Part shown: piece after piece, positions 17,846 to 26,947 of the stretch
Position numbering within the stretch: the stretch's first letter is position 1
Layout of the letters: the number at the start of each line of letters is the position of its first letter
Assembly: GCF_036625195.1 (NCBI RefSeq)
Contig: NZ_JAZKUG010000001.1
Location: forward strand, 4,898,001 to 4,962,000
From: Accumulibacter sp.
GTDB lineage: Bacteria; Pseudomonadota; Gammaproteobacteria; Burkholderiales; Rhodocyclaceae
DNA length: 64,000 nt
Reading direction: 5' to 3'
The notes under the pieces: generated by a model
Database searches by the model: none
The model's input: the letters and a program-made list of their open reading frames with translations, nothing else
Told to the model about the DNA's origin: nothing
Made by a program: the position numbers and the translations under genes

Positions 17846-18414
17846 GATGCCTTGCCGAGCAGCGCCTGCTTGAGATCGTCCTGCACCGGCTTGCTGCCGA
17901 GCCAGACCTTCAGCAGCGCGCGGTAGAAATCCTCGCCGGCGATGTCCTTGCCCTTGACCTGTCCATTGACCGTCAGCCGTGTGCCGCTCTCCGGCAACCA
18001 GTCGATCAGGACGACGGTTCCGGTCTTCGGTTCACCGGCCGCCAGCAGGCTGTCCGAGAACTGCTTCAGGCGATCCTTGAGACCGGCCATCTCGGCTTCC
18101 GAATGATTGCTCGCCATGCCTTCCTGCAGCGCTTCGACGAACTGCTGTGCCGAGAGATCGCGCAGCAGCGTGATCGCCACCCGCTTGCCGCCCTTGGCGG
18201 CAAGCACCGCCTCGGCGTCACCGCGCTTCTCGGGCAGGTAGAGCGCCATCGCATACACCTTGAACACCGCCTTCTTGCGCAGGCCGGCGCCATTGACCAC
18301 GAGGTCGGCAGCGCCGACGTGCGACTTGTCCTCGAACTTGACGCCAGCGACTTCGACGGCGCTGGCCAGGTTGAACGCAAGGGCGGCAACGGCCGCCAGA
18401 AGCAGGTGTTTCAT
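17842..18414 (-). CDS. Chalcone isomerase-like secreted protein
   Basis: 190 residues with a clear signal peptide (MKHLLLAAVAALAFNLASA). The mature part has the chalcone-isomerase-like fold pattern: GAGLRKKAVFKVYAMALYL, then LLRDLSAQQFVEALQEGM, and a C-terminal WLGSKPVQDDLKQALLG. Bacterial members are periplasmic and of unknown function, possibly binding fatty acids or heme; they are not expected to act on flavonoids. The stop overlaps the ogt start by 4 bp. Confidence 0.88.
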   Translation of the reverse strand: MKHLLLAAVAALAFNLASAVEVAGVKFEDKSHVGAADLVVNGAGLRKKAVFKVYAMALYLPEKRGDAEAVLAAKGGKRVAITLLRDLSAQQFVEALQEGMASNHSEAEMAGLKDRLKQFSDSLLAAGEPKTGTVVLIDWLPESGTRLTVNGQVKGKDIAGEDFYRALLKVWLGSKPVQDDLKQALLGKAS

Positions 18415-18504
18415 GTCGTCTCCTTGGCCTGCAAGAGGCTGAACAGGCTGATTTGGCGGTCAGGGGAAGAAGCAGTGGCGGCACCCGCCTGCCGTCACTG
18501 CGTC

Positions 18505-18529
18505 GTCGCCGGCAGGCTCTGCCGGCGAC
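18505..18529. terminator. Perfect 11-bp hairpin 3' of proA
   Basis: GTCGCCGGCAG at 18505-18515, a 3-base loop and the exact complement at 18519-18529, 20 bp past the proA stop on the minus strand. There is no T-run, so it may be a weak or factor-dependent terminator. Confidence 0.4.
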
Positions 18530-18550
18530 AGGAAAGGCTTCGCCTCGGCT

Positions 18551-19807
18551 TCAGCCACGCACCTCGCCCTGGCCCAGGACGATCCACTTCTGGCTGGTCA
18601 GTCCCTCGAGACCGACCGGGCCGCGGGCGTGAATCTTGTCGGTCGAAATGCCGATCTCGGCGCCGAGACCGTACTCGAAGCCGTCGGCAAAACGCGTCGA
18701 GGCATTGACCATCACCGAGGCCGAATCGACCTCGCGCAGGAAGCGCATCGCCGCACTGTAATTTTCGGTGACGATGGCGTCGGTATGATGCGAGCCGTAG
18801 TGATTGATGTGCTCGATCGCCTGCCCGATGCCGTCGACCACCCGTACCGAGATGATCGGCGCCAGGAACTCGCTGGCGTAGTCCTCCTCGCTGGCCGCCG
18901 ACGCCTCGCTGACCAGTGCCCTGGTCTCCGGGCAGCCGCGGATTTCGACCCCCTTGCGCGTCAGCATGGCGGCGATCGGCGGCAGCAGCCGGCCGGCCAC
19001 CGCGCGCGCGACCAGCAGCGACTCGGCGGTGTTGCAGGTACCGTAGCGCTGCGTCTTGGCATTCTCGACGATGCGCAGCGCCTGCCCGAGGTCCGCCTCG
19101 TCATCGACATAGACATGGCAGTTGCCGTCCAGATGCTGGATCATCGGCACCCTGGCTTCGGCCAGCAGACGCGCGACCAGTCCCTTGCCGCCGCGCGGCA
19201 CGATCACGTCCACATGCTCGCGCATGCGGATCAGGTGACCGACGACGGCGCGGTCGGTGGTCGAGACGACCTGCACCACGCTGCCCGGAAGGCCGGCGCT
19301 GGCGAGTCCCTCGTGGACCAGCGCGGCGATCGCCTGGTTGCAGTGGATCGCTTCCGAGCCGCCACGCAGGATCGAGGCGTTGCCCGACTTGAGGCACAAC
19401 GCGGCGGCATCGGCGGTGACGTTCGGCCGCGCCTCGTAGATGATGCCGATGACGCCCAGCGGTACGCGCATGCGGCCGACCTGGATGCCACTCGGCCGCC
19501 GGCGCAAGTCGCTGATCTCACCGACTGGATCGGGCAATGCGGCAACCTGCTCGACCCCCTCTGCCATCGCCGCCACACCCTGCGCTGAGAGGGTCAGCCG
19601 GTCGAGCAGTGCCGCTTCCAGCCCGGCCGATCCGGCGGCGTCCACGTCCTGCCGGCTGGCGGCGACGAGCGCCTCGCTCTCGCGGCGGATCGCTGAGGCG
19701 ATCGCGCGCAGTGCTTGGTTCTTGGCATTGCTGTCGGCACGTGCGATGATGCGCGACGCGGCACGCGCCTCACGACCCAGCTGCTGCACATAGTTCTCGA
19801 TATCCAT
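18551..19807 (-). CDS. proA: Gamma-glutamyl phosphate reductase
   Basis: Reduces gamma-glutamyl phosphate to glutamate semialdehyde with NADPH, the second step of proline synthesis. From the ATG at 19807 (MDIENYVQQLG) the protein has 418 residues, the normal length, and GAGGG lies upstream; longer starts at 19822 and 19858 lack family support. Motifs: GVIGIIYEARPNVTADAAA, LKSGNASILRGGSEA, the catalytic Cys in YGTCNTAESLL, and GLTSQKW at the C-terminus. No proB is adjacent. Confidence 0.96.
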   Translation of the reverse strand: MDIENYVQQLGREARAASRIIARADSNAKNQALRAIASAIRRESEALVAASRQDVDAAGSAGLEAALLDRLTLSAQGVAAMAEGVEQVAALPDPVGEISDLRRRPSGIQVGRMRVPLGVIGIIYEARPNVTADAAALCLKSGNASILRGGSEAIHCNQAIAALVHEGLASAGLPGSVVQVVSTTDRAVVGHLIRMREHVDVIVPRGGKGLVARLLAEARVPMIQHLDGNCHVYVDDEADLGQALRIVENAKTQRYGTCNTAESLLVARAVAGRLLPPIAAMLTRKGVEIRGCPETRALVSEASAASEEDYASEFLAPIISVRVVDGIGQAIEHINHYGSHHTDAIVTENYSAAMRFLREVDSASVMVNASTRFADGFEYGLGAEIGISTDKIHARGPVGLEGLTSQKWIVLGQGEVRG

Positions 19808-19834
19808 CTGACCCTCTGTCATCGGCAAGGATCG

Positions 19835-19840
19835 ATTATA
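19835..19840 (-). promoter_or_regulatory. Candidate -10 box for proA
   Basis: A perfect TATAAT on the minus strand, 27 bp upstream of the chosen proA ATG. No good -35 box is seen at 16-18 bp. Confidence 0.4.
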
Positions 19841-19941
19841 GCCAGCGCAAGTCGGCAAACGTCAACGGAACCTCTGGTGCCAGGCGCACTCTCAGGACCA
19901 TCGTCGCCGCCACCTGCCGCCCCCTCTTGCCCGGACCGACC

Positions 19942-20205
19942 ATGAAGAAAAAGCTGATCCTGCCCGCCGAGGCCAAAGTCTGTGCCACCTGCAGCTACTG
20001 GGACGGCGAGCGACGGGTGGATACCGAACTGCGACTGGTCGTCATTGCCGATGATTGCGCCGGCGAGTGTCTGGTACGGGGCGAAGACAGCCACGGCCTC
20101 AGTGATGTCCGGCATCAGAGCCGTGACGATTGCGTCTGGGAACACCTGGCCCCGGATGCTGCGGGCGCCGATCCATCTCCCGGCGACCCACCGGCCGGCG
20201 GCTGA
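19942..20205 (+). CDS. Small Cys-rich hypothetical protein
   Basis: 87 residues from the ATG at 19942 (MKKKLILPAEAKVCATCSYW). Five Cys occur as C-x2-C near the start, C-x3-C in DDCAGECLVRG and a last one in DDCVWEH, a spacing that suggests metal binding. I do not recognise a named family. It sits alone on the plus strand between holA and proA, which face the other way. Composition fits the host. Confidence 0.65.
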   Translation: MKKKLILPAEAKVCATCSYWDGERRVDTELRLVVIADDCAGECLVRGEDSHGLSDVRHQSRDDCVWEHLAPDAAGADPSPGDPPAGG

Positions 20206-20261
20206 GAAGCGCCGCCTCGCCGGCAGGCTGCGAACGACCGCAGCCGCTTGCCGCTCACCGC

Positions 20262-21266
20262 TCACGCTGCGACGAGCCGCAGTGCCAGTTGCCGGAATTC
20301 GTCCCACACGTCTCCCCGCGATACCCCCTTGATCATCCGGTCGATGCGCGCGGCGTGCTCGAGGGCGGCGCTCGCCTGAACCGCCCGCAGCCGCTGCACC
20401 GCCCGCCGGAACGGCGCCTGTCGCGGCCCCCAGACACGCGCTGCGCGCAGCAGCCCGTCGAGCGGCTGACCCCGTTCGAGACCGGCGCACACCTGCGCCA
20501 GTGCCCGCACCTCCTCGGTGAAGGCCCAGAGGATCAGCGGCGGCGCCTCACCTTCCTGCTGCAAGCCATCAAGGGTGCGCGTCAGTCGTGCCAAATCGCC
20601 ATTCAAGAGTGCTTCGCGCAAGGCGTCGAGGTCGTAACGGGCGACATCGAGCACGGCATCGCGAATCTGTTCCAGGCTCAGCCGGCCTTCCGGGTAGAGC
20701 ACGCCGAGCTTGAGGATCTCCTGATGGGCCGCCAGCAGGTTGCCCTCGACCCGCTCGGCAATGAAACTCAGGCCTGCTGCATCAGCGCTCTGCTGCTGCC
20801 GTCCAAGGCGGCCGGCAAGCCAGCCGGGCAGCTCGGCAAAACCTGGCGCGAGCAGCTTGACGACGACGCCGGCAGCGGCGACGGCAGCCATCCAGGCGGA
20901 CTTCTCCTCCCGCCATTCGACGCCGATCATGCTCACCAGCAACAGCGAATCGGGTGACGGACGCGCGCAATATTCCTGCAGCGCCAGGCTGCCCTCGCGC
21001 CCCGGCTTGCCGCCCGGGATGCGCAGGTCGAGCAGCGTCCGGCCGCCGAACAGCGACATGCTGCCAGCCGCGTGATGCAGCTCGTGCCAGTTGAAGCCGG
21101 CGATGGCGATGAGCACCTGGCGCTCGTCGAAGCCCCGACGACGGGCGGCGGCACGGATCGCGTCCGACGCCTCGATGACCAGCAGAGGCTCGTCGCCGTG
21201 GACGAGATAGACGGGCTGCAGTTCGCGGGCGAGGTGGGCAGCCAGCTGTTCGCCCTTGAGCTGCAC
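20262..21266 (-). CDS. holA: DNA polymerase III subunit delta
   Basis: 334 residues, typical of HolA. The clamp-loader delta N-terminal pattern is visible in LQPVYLVHGDEPLLVIEASDAIR, with SLFGGRTLLDLRIPGGKPG and the later RYDLDALREALLNGDLARL and PPLILWAFTEEVRAL segments. Delta opens the beta clamp during clamp loading. It follows lptE with a 10-bp gap and belongs to the leuS-lptE-holA operon found in many betaproteobacteria. Confidence 0.94.
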   Translation of the reverse strand: MQLKGEQLAAHLARELQPVYLVHGDEPLLVIEASDAIRAAARRRGFDERQVLIAIAGFNWHELHHAAGSMSLFGGRTLLDLRIPGGKPGREGSLALQEYCARPSPDSLLLVSMIGVEWREEKSAWMAAVAAAGVVVKLLAPGFAELPGWLAGRLGRQQQSADAAGLSFIAERVEGNLLAAHQEILKLGVLYPEGRLSLEQIRDAVLDVARYDLDALREALLNGDLARLTRTLDGLQQEGEAPPLILWAFTEEVRALAQVCAGLERGQPLDGLLRAARVWGPRQAPFRRAVQRLRAVQASAALEHAARIDRMIKGVSRGDVWDEFRQLALRLVAA

Positions 21267-21276
21267 GCGGCCAGCC

Positions 21277-21792
21277 CTACGTGCCGGCGTCCACGAACAC
21301 CGGCTTGGCCGCAGCCAGGCGACGCATCAGCTGTTGCACCAGATCCAGCTCCATGTCGCGCCAGAGCAGCGACTCTTCCTGCTGCTTCGCAAGCACCTGC
21401 GAATCGTCGTAGGTGAGGTCACGCACCAGCTCGACGCTGGCCGGCGGCACTACGTCGCGGCCCTTGTTGTCGGTCAACCGGTAGGGAAACAGATAGCGCA
21501 GGCGCAGTTCACTGACCCGGCCGGTACCCGAGACGGTCAGGATCACACGGTCACGGTACTCGTTGCCGGGAACGAAGATGACCTGCGCTTCGCTCGCGGT
21601 CGCCACCAGCAGGTTCGGGTTCGACGCCTTGATCGATCGCCTGAGCTGGGCGCCGATCACCGAGTAGTCGGCAACCGACAGATACAGGCTTTCAAAGGGA
21701 AACGAGTAGGAACCGCGCAACTGAAAGCCGCAGGCGGCAACGAGCAGCGTGCCGGCGGCAAAGAGGACGAGAGAGCGCAGGGCGGCGGGCAT
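21277..21792 (-). CDS. lptE: LPS-assembly lipoprotein LptE
   Basis: 171 residues from the ATG at 21792. The lipobox LVAAC places the lipidated Cys near residue 21, and CGFQLRGSYSFPFESLYLS just after it is the standard LptE opening. LptE sits as a plug in the outer-membrane LptD barrel and helps deliver lipopolysaccharide to the surface. It lies 19 bp after leuS and 10 bp before holA. Confidence 0.94.
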   Translation of the reverse strand: MPAALRSLVLFAAGTLLVAACGFQLRGSYSFPFESLYLSVADYSVIGAQLRRSIKASNPNLLVATASEAQVIFVPGNEYRDRVILTVSGTGRVSELRLRYLFPYRLTDNKGRDVVPPASVELVRDLTYDDSQVLAKQQEESLLWRDMELDLVQQLMRRLAAAKPVFVDAGT

Positions 21793-21811
21793 GGCAGGTT
21801 TCCTCGCGGTC

Positions 21812-24427
21812 TCAGACGACGATGTTGACCAGGCGACCGGGGACGACGACCAGCTTCCGCGGCGGGGCGCCGGCCAGATGCTTGCGCGCGACCTCGCAGG
21901 CCAGCGCGGCGGCTTCGATCGTCGCCCGGTCGGCAGCGGCGGCAACGCGCAGGCTGCCACGCAGCTTGCCGTTGATCTGCAGCACGAGCTCGATTTCGTC
22001 CTGCTCGAGAGCGCCGGCATCGGCCTGCGGAAACGACTGCTCGGACGCGGATTGGCCCGGCCTGAGCGAGGCGTAAAGCGCTTCGCACACATGCGGGACG
22101 ATCGGGCTGAGCATCAGCGTCACCGCCTCGAGCGTCTCCTGGCGGACGGCACGCGCAGCTTGCGAGTCGTCACTGATCCGGCTGCAGGCGTTGAGCAGTT
22201 CCATCACCGCGGCGATGGCCGTATTGAACTGCTTGCGCCGGCCGTAATCGTCGGCGACCTTGCCGATCGTCTGGTGCAACTGGCGGCGCAGCGCCTTCAG
22301 CTCGCCGCTCAACTCGGCCGCCGCAGCCGGTGGCAGCGGGCCGGCGGCGAGATGCTCCCAGACCATTCGCCAGAGGCGCTTGAGAAAACGGAAGGCTCCC
22401 TCGACGCCGGCATCCGACCACTCGAGCGACTGATCGGGCGGACTCGCGAACATGATGAACAGTCGAGCGGTGTCAGCACCAAACTGGTCGATCAGCGCCT
22501 GCGGGTCGACGCCGTTGTTCTTCGACTTCGACATCTTCTCGATGCCGCCGACGACGACCGGCAGGCCATCGGCACGCAGGCTGGCGCCGATCGCACGCCC
22601 GCGCTCGTCATGCACCGCGTCGACCTCGGCCGGGTTGATCCATTGCTTCTTGCCGTGCGCGTCCTCGCGGTAGAAGGTCGGCGCGACGACCATTCCCTGC
22701 GTCAGCAGGTTGGCGAAGGGTTCATCGAGCGGCGCATCGCCGAACAGTCCGAGGTCGCGCATCAGCTTCGTCCAGAAGCGCGAATACAGGAGGTGCAGGA
22801 TGGCGTGCTCGATGCCGCCAATGTACTGATCGATGCCACCGCGACACCAGTAGGCCACCCGCTGGTCGACCATCGCCTGCTCGTTGTCCGGGCAACAGTA
22901 GCGCAGGAAGTACCACGAGGACTCGACGAAGGTGTCCATCGTATCGGTTTCGCGTCGCGCCGGCTGGCCGCACTTCGGGCAGGCGCATTCGTGGAACTCG
23001 GGCAGCCGCGCCAATGGCGAGCCGGCGCCGGTGATCGTCACGTCCTCGGGCAGGACGACGGGCAGGTCGGCATCCGGCACAGGCACGTCGCCGCAGGTGG
23101 CGCAGTGGACGATCGGGATCGGGCAGCCCCAGTAACGCTGCCGCGAGATTCCCCAGTCGCGCAGGCGGAACTGGACCTTCTTCTCGCCGAGGCCCCTGGC
23201 GGCCAGGTCGGCAGCGATCGCGTCGACCGCGGCGGCATGGCCGAGACCATCGTAACGGCCGGAGTTGACGCAGACGCCCCCCTGCTTGTCGGCATACCAG
23301 TCCTGCCAGGAATCGGTCGAGAAACGCTCGCCGGCCAGCGCGATCACCTGCCTGATCGGCAACCCGTACTTGCGGGCAAAGGCGAAGTCCCGTTCGTCGT
23401 GCGCCGGCACCGCCATCACCGCGCCATCGCCATAACCCATCAGGACATAGTTGCCGACCCAAACCTCCACCTGCTCACCGCTCAACGGATGGGTCACGAA
23501 GATGCCCGTGGCGATGCCCTTCTTCTCCATCGTCGCCAAGTCGGCCTCAGCGACGCCGCCGCGCTTGCACTCGTCGACGAAAGCCGCCACCCGTGGATCG
23601 CGCGCGGCCGCGTGCGTCGCCAGCGGGTGCTCGGCGGCGACGGCGCAGAAGGTGACACCCATGATGGTATCGACGCGGGTGGTGAACACCCAGAGCTGTC
23701 CGGGCCGGCCATCGAGTTCGTAGGGAAAGGCAAAACGGACCCCGGTGCTCTTGCCGATCCAGTTCTTCTGCATCAGGCGAACCTGCTCCGGCCAACCCGG
23801 CAGCCGGTCGAGATCCGCCAGCAGTTCCTCGGCGTAGGCGGTGATCTTCATGTAGTACATGGGGATCTCGCGCTTCTCGATCAGCGCCCCTGAACGCCAG
23901 CCGCGGCCATCGATCACCTGTTCGTTGGCGAGCACCGTCTGGTCGACCGGATCCCAGTTCACGGTTCCCAGACGCTTGTAGATCAGACCCTTTTCGTACA
24001 GGCGGGTGAACAGCCACTGTTCCCAGCGATAGTATTCCGGCCGGCAGGTGGCCAGTTCGCGCTCCCAGTCGAGGGCGAAACCGAGGCGCTGCAGCTGCGC
24101 CTTCATGTAGCCGATGTTGGCATAGGTCCATTCGGCCGGCGGAACGTTGTTCTGCATTGCCGCGTTTTCCGCTGGCATGCCGAAAGCATCCCAGCCCATC
24201 GGCTGCAGGACGTTGTACCCGAGCATGCGGTGGAAGCGCGCCAGCACATCGCCGATCGTGTAGTTGCGCACGTGCCCCATGTGCAGCTTGCCCGACGGAT
24301 ACGGAAACATCGACAGGCAGTAATACTTCGGCCGTTCCGCATCCTCGACGGCGCGCGCTGCGCCGCTGCGTTGCCAGAGATCCTGGGCGGCGACTTCAAC
24401 TTCCGCGGGCTGGTACTTTTCCTGCAT
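21812..24427 (-). CDS. leuS: Leucyl-tRNA synthetase
   Basis: Charges tRNA-Leu. 871 residues, the expected size. The class I signatures are HMGHVRNYTIGDV near residue 49 and EKMSKSKNNGVDP in the second half; the CP1 editing domain (KKGIATGIFVTHPLSGEQV, HDERDFAFA) and a zinc-ribbon-like ECACPKCGQPARRETDTMD are also visible. First gene of the leuS-lptE-holA operon. Confidence 0.98.
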   Translation of the reverse strand: MQEKYQPAEVEVAAQDLWQRSGAARAVEDAERPKYYCLSMFPYPSGKLHMGHVRNYTIGDVLARFHRMLGYNVLQPMGWDAFGMPAENAAMQNNVPPAEWTYANIGYMKAQLQRLGFALDWERELATCRPEYYRWEQWLFTRLYEKGLIYKRLGTVNWDPVDQTVLANEQVIDGRGWRSGALIEKREIPMYYMKITAYAEELLADLDRLPGWPEQVRLMQKNWIGKSTGVRFAFPYELDGRPGQLWVFTTRVDTIMGVTFCAVAAEHPLATHAAARDPRVAAFVDECKRGGVAEADLATMEKKGIATGIFVTHPLSGEQVEVWVGNYVLMGYGDGAVMAVPAHDERDFAFARKYGLPIRQVIALAGERFSTDSWQDWYADKQGGVCVNSGRYDGLGHAAAVDAIAADLAARGLGEKKVQFRLRDWGISRQRYWGCPIPIVHCATCGDVPVPDADLPVVLPEDVTITGAGSPLARLPEFHECACPKCGQPARRETDTMDTFVESSWYFLRYCCPDNEQAMVDQRVAYWCRGGIDQYIGGIEHAILHLLYSRFWTKLMRDLGLFGDAPLDEPFANLLTQGMVVAPTFYREDAHGKKQWINPAEVDAVHDERGRAIGASLRADGLPVVVGGIEKMSKSKNNGVDPQALIDQFGADTARLFIMFASPPDQSLEWSDAGVEGAFRFLKRLWRMVWEHLAAGPLPPAAAAELSGELKALRRQLHQTIGKVADDYGRRKQFNTAIAAVMELLNACSRISDDSQAARAVRQETLEAVTLMLSPIVPHVCEALYASLRPGQSASEQSFPQADAGALEQDEIELVLQINGKLRGSLRVAAAADRATIEAAALACEVARKHLAGAPPRKLVVVPGRLVNIVV

Positions 24428-24462
24428 GGCCGGCTGCGATCCCGAAAGTGGCTGAGGGGCGA

Positions 24463-24468
24463 ATTATA
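24463..24468 (-). promoter_or_regulatory. Candidate -10 box for the leuS operon
   Basis: A perfect TATAAT on the minus strand, 35 bp upstream of the leuS ATG. No convincing -35 box. Confidence 0.4.
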
Positions 24469-24549
24469 CGCGCATCGCCCTCCTCCTCCCCCGCTGCCCG
24501 GCGCGCCACGATCTGCAGGCTGGCTGGCCGCCGGGCGCGACGGGAGCTC

Positions 24550-25350
24550 TCAGCTTCGCGGATCCGGAGCAAAGCCGCCCGGGAACGGGTTCGGCTGCGG
24601 CGACTGGCGTGGCCGCGGGATGATGCCCTGGGCAAGCAGGCGCGCGCGGCTGTCGTAGTGGATGCTGACGATCTCGACCGGATGGTCGCTGGCCCGACGG
24701 AAATCGGTGTACTTCGTCGGCGCGCTGAGGCGCTCGCCGTGGCCCGTGCCGAGACGACTGGCCGCCTGCTGCCTGGCACGCGCCGCGTCGTTGGCGGACG
24801 CTTCGGCAGCCGGCGCTGCCTTCGCTGCCGCAGCCGCCGACGGACTCTCGCCAGCCGCGTCAGCCTCGCCGTCGCGCGACGACCGCGCCACCGCCGGCGC
24901 CGGCGCGACGCCCTCGCGGAACACGGCGACGGCAATCACGCCGACGTTGCGTGGCCGATCGGTACGAGCGGCGTAACTGTCGGCGAGGCTGGTGAAGTAG
25001 AAGGCAGCGACCTCGTCCATGCTCTTGCGCCAGCCGGCAACCTCGGCCGACTGTCCCGCTGGCAGAACGTAGCCTGACTGTGATGTCGCGGCAGTCTCGC
25101 CGCTGATGGCGTTGATGCCGTCGACCGAGAGCACCGTCAGCAGCCGCCCGGCAGTTCGGTTGTGCAGCCGTACGACATAGCCGCTGCCGGGCGTGCCGGC
25201 AACGTAAAAGCGGCCTTGGTGGCGATGGACATCGAGTCGCTCGCCGGTCTGGCGATCGACGACGCTGACCTCAACCAGTGCGCCGGCGTCGGCGATACTC
25301 AGGCAGCCTGCCAGTGGCAGGGCGGCAAGCAGGGTGGCGAATCTGTTCAT
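24550..25350 (-). CDS. Putative lipoprotein of unknown function
   Basis: 266 residues with a lipoprotein signal peptide (lipobox LAGC, Cys at residue 16). The first half looks like a beta-sandwich carrying GRFYVAGTPGSGYVVRLHN and LLTVLSVDGINAISG; an Ala-rich low-complexity linker follows, then a short conserved tail (HYDSRARLLAQGII). The pattern resembles envelope proteins with a DUF4384-like N-terminal part, but I cannot name it firmly. It sits just downstream of the probable anti-sigma gene on the same strand and may belong to the same regulon. Confidence 0.72.
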   Translation of the reverse strand: MNRFATLLAALPLAGCLSIADAGALVEVSVVDRQTGERLDVHRHQGRFYVAGTPGSGYVVRLHNRTAGRLLTVLSVDGINAISGETAATSQSGYVLPAGQSAEVAGWRKSMDEVAAFYFTSLADSYAARTDRPRNVGVIAVAVFREGVAPAPAVARSSRDGEADAAGESPSAAAAAKAAPAAEASANDAARARQQAASRLGTGHGERLSAPTKYTDFRRASDHPVEIVSIHYDSRARLLAQGIIPRPRQSPQPNPFPGGFAPDPRS

Positions 25351-25412
25351 GATGGTCTCCTGGATGGGCTTGGTGACCGTGTAAACGTCGCCGACCGCCG
25401 TACGGGGTCAAG

Positions 25413-26255
25413 TCACTGGTGAAATTCTTCGGGCAGCGGGTAGTCGGGGTGGGCAAGGCGAAAGTCGGCAAGCTGCTTCGCGGCTTCGGTGCTGCGACCC
25501 GCGCGACGCAAGGCGCGGATCTCGTCGAGCCAGTCGTCGGCACTGCGCGCAATGTCGGCGCGCGACGGTGCCACTGTCCTCGCCTGTTTGCGAGCGGCCG
25601 GCGCCTGTCCGACGGCGGCGGCCTCCTGCTCTGCGCTCGCCCCTGCCGGTGCCGCGGCGGTGGCGGCGGTGCCCGCAACCGCATTGCCTTGCCTCGCCCT
25701 AGGTGGCGCCGATCCGGGAGCCTCTTCCCGGGCGATGGCCGGGCTGCCGGCCTGGCCCGGCGCATCGCCAAATGCGGGAAGCCGCCCGCCTTCGCCAGCC
25801 ACCGGCGCCACGCGTGGTGCAGCAACGCGATCATCCTTGGCCGGCAGCTTCGGCAGCACGCCCGCCGCTGCCTTTCCGGCGGCAGCCACGGCGTCGCCAC
25901 TGAGGGCCGTCGGCGGGGCTGCGGGCACAGCAGTGTCGCGCGCGACGGATGCCGGCGTGACACCTGGCGCCACCGGCGGCGGTGCGACGGCGGCCTCCGG
26001 CTGCGAGTCGCCGGGCTGCCGCTCATGCAGCAGCGCCAGCGTCAGGGTCAATGTCAGGGTCGTCGTCAGCGCCAGCGTCGTTCGCCAGCGCTGCCACCAG
26101 CTGCGCCGCGCGGCGCTCACCGGCGCAGTCACCGCCGCCCGCGCCGCCGCGAGAATGCGCTCGTCGATCGCTACCGAGGGCTCATCGCGGGCATGCTCCC
26201 GGTAGAGTGCCGAGAGTTGCGGGTCGCCCGGCAAATCCTTTGGCAGTTCGCTCAT
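25413..26255 (-). CDS. Probable anti-sigma or membrane partner of the ECF sigma factor
   Basis: 280 residues from the ATG at 26255, which overlaps the sigma-factor stop in an ATGA. A cytoplasmic N-terminal part (LSALYREHARDEPSVAIDERIL) precedes one membrane helix near residues 60-78 (TLALTTTLTLTLTLALL), then a long Ala/Pro-rich periplasmic linker and a C-terminal helical segment (DDWLDEIRALRRAGRSTEAA). Position and topology suggest control of the adjacent sigma factor, but no canonical zinc anti-sigma motif (HxxxCxxC) is seen, so the role is inferred. Confidence 0.7.
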   Translation of the reverse strand: MSELPKDLPGDPQLSALYREHARDEPSVAIDERILAAARAAVTAPVSAARRSWWQRWRTTLALTTTLTLTLTLALLHERQPGDSQPEAAVAPPPVAPGVTPASVARDTAVPAAPPTALSGDAVAAAGKAAAGVLPKLPAKDDRVAAPRVAPVAGEGGRLPAFGDAPGQAGSPAIAREEAPGSAPPRARQGNAVAGTAATAAAPAGASAEQEAAAVGQAPAARKQARTVAPSRADIARSADDWLDEIRALRRAGRSTEAAKQLADFRLAHPDYPLPEEFHQ

Positions 26256-26839
26256 AACAGATCCTGCAGGCTCTTCCGGAGTTTGACAAGAGCATAGCGC
26301 ATCCGACTCTTGGTCGTTTCGCGCCCGCAACCGGTGGCGACAGCAATCTCTTCCAGCGTCAGCTGCCCCTCCTCGGCGAGCAGAAAGACCTCACGCTGCA
26401 GCGGTGGCAGCTCGGCCAGCGCCAAACTGATCCGGCGCGCCGTATCATGCCGCTCGTGCAGCACATGCGGCATTTCCTCACTCGCTGCCGGCAACCGTTC
26501 GATCCAATCCTCGCCCCCCTCGGCATCCTCGTCGGCGGCGGACTCGTCATGCGCCAGCAGATGCCGGGCATGCTGGCGATAATGGTCGATCAGGCGGTGA
26601 CGGGCGATGCGGAAGAGCCAGGTCGGGAAGCGCGCCAACGGTTCGTACTGGCGGCGCGCATGGACCACCTTCAACCAAACGTCCTGGTGCAGCTCATCGG
26701 CCTCGGCGGCGCTGCCGCACTGCCGCGCCAGATAGCGGTAGAGCGGGCCGCGATGGCGGCGATAGAGGATGGTGAAGGCATCGACATCGCCTGCGCGGTA
26801 GGCCAGCATCAGTCGTTCGTCGCTCCAGTCCGTCTGCAT
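26252..26839 (-). CDS. ECF-type RNA polymerase sigma factor
   Basis: 195 residues. Region 2 is visible as DAFTILYRRHRGPLYRYLARQ, DELHQDVWLKVV and FPTWLFRIARHRLIDHYR; region 4 as LPPLQREVFLLAEEGQLTLEEIA and GRETTKSRMRYALVKLR. An acidic linker (ADEDAEGGED) joins them. It redirects RNA polymerase to a small regulon. The overlapping downstream gene is the likely regulator, and a FecR-like gene is divergent from it. Confidence 0.9.
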   Translation of the reverse strand: MQTDWSDERLMLAYRAGDVDAFTILYRRHRGPLYRYLARQCGSAAEADELHQDVWLKVVHARRQYEPLARFPTWLFRIARHRLIDHYRQHARHLLAHDESAADEDAEGGEDWIERLPAASEEMPHVLHERHDTARRISLALAELPPLQREVFLLAEEGQLTLEEIAVATGCGRETTKSRMRYALVKLRKSLQDLL

Positions 26840-26907
26840 GGCGCCAGTCTAGCCACTGCGGCGGCAAACGCAAGCCACCGCCGCGTCGCAGCGGAGTCGC
26901 TGCGGGC

Positions 26908-26918
26908 AGTGCTAGAAT
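26908..26918 (+). promoter_or_regulatory. Candidate extended -10 promoter for the FecR/SPOR gene
   Basis: TGCTAGAAT: an extended -10 (TG-N) with TAGAAT at 26913-26918, 30 bp before the ATG at 26948. No good -35 box, which extended -10 promoters often lack. An ECF-type promoter cannot be excluded. Confidence 0.4.
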
Positions 26919-26947
26919 CGCCGCTTCATCGTCGCGAGGAGCTGCTC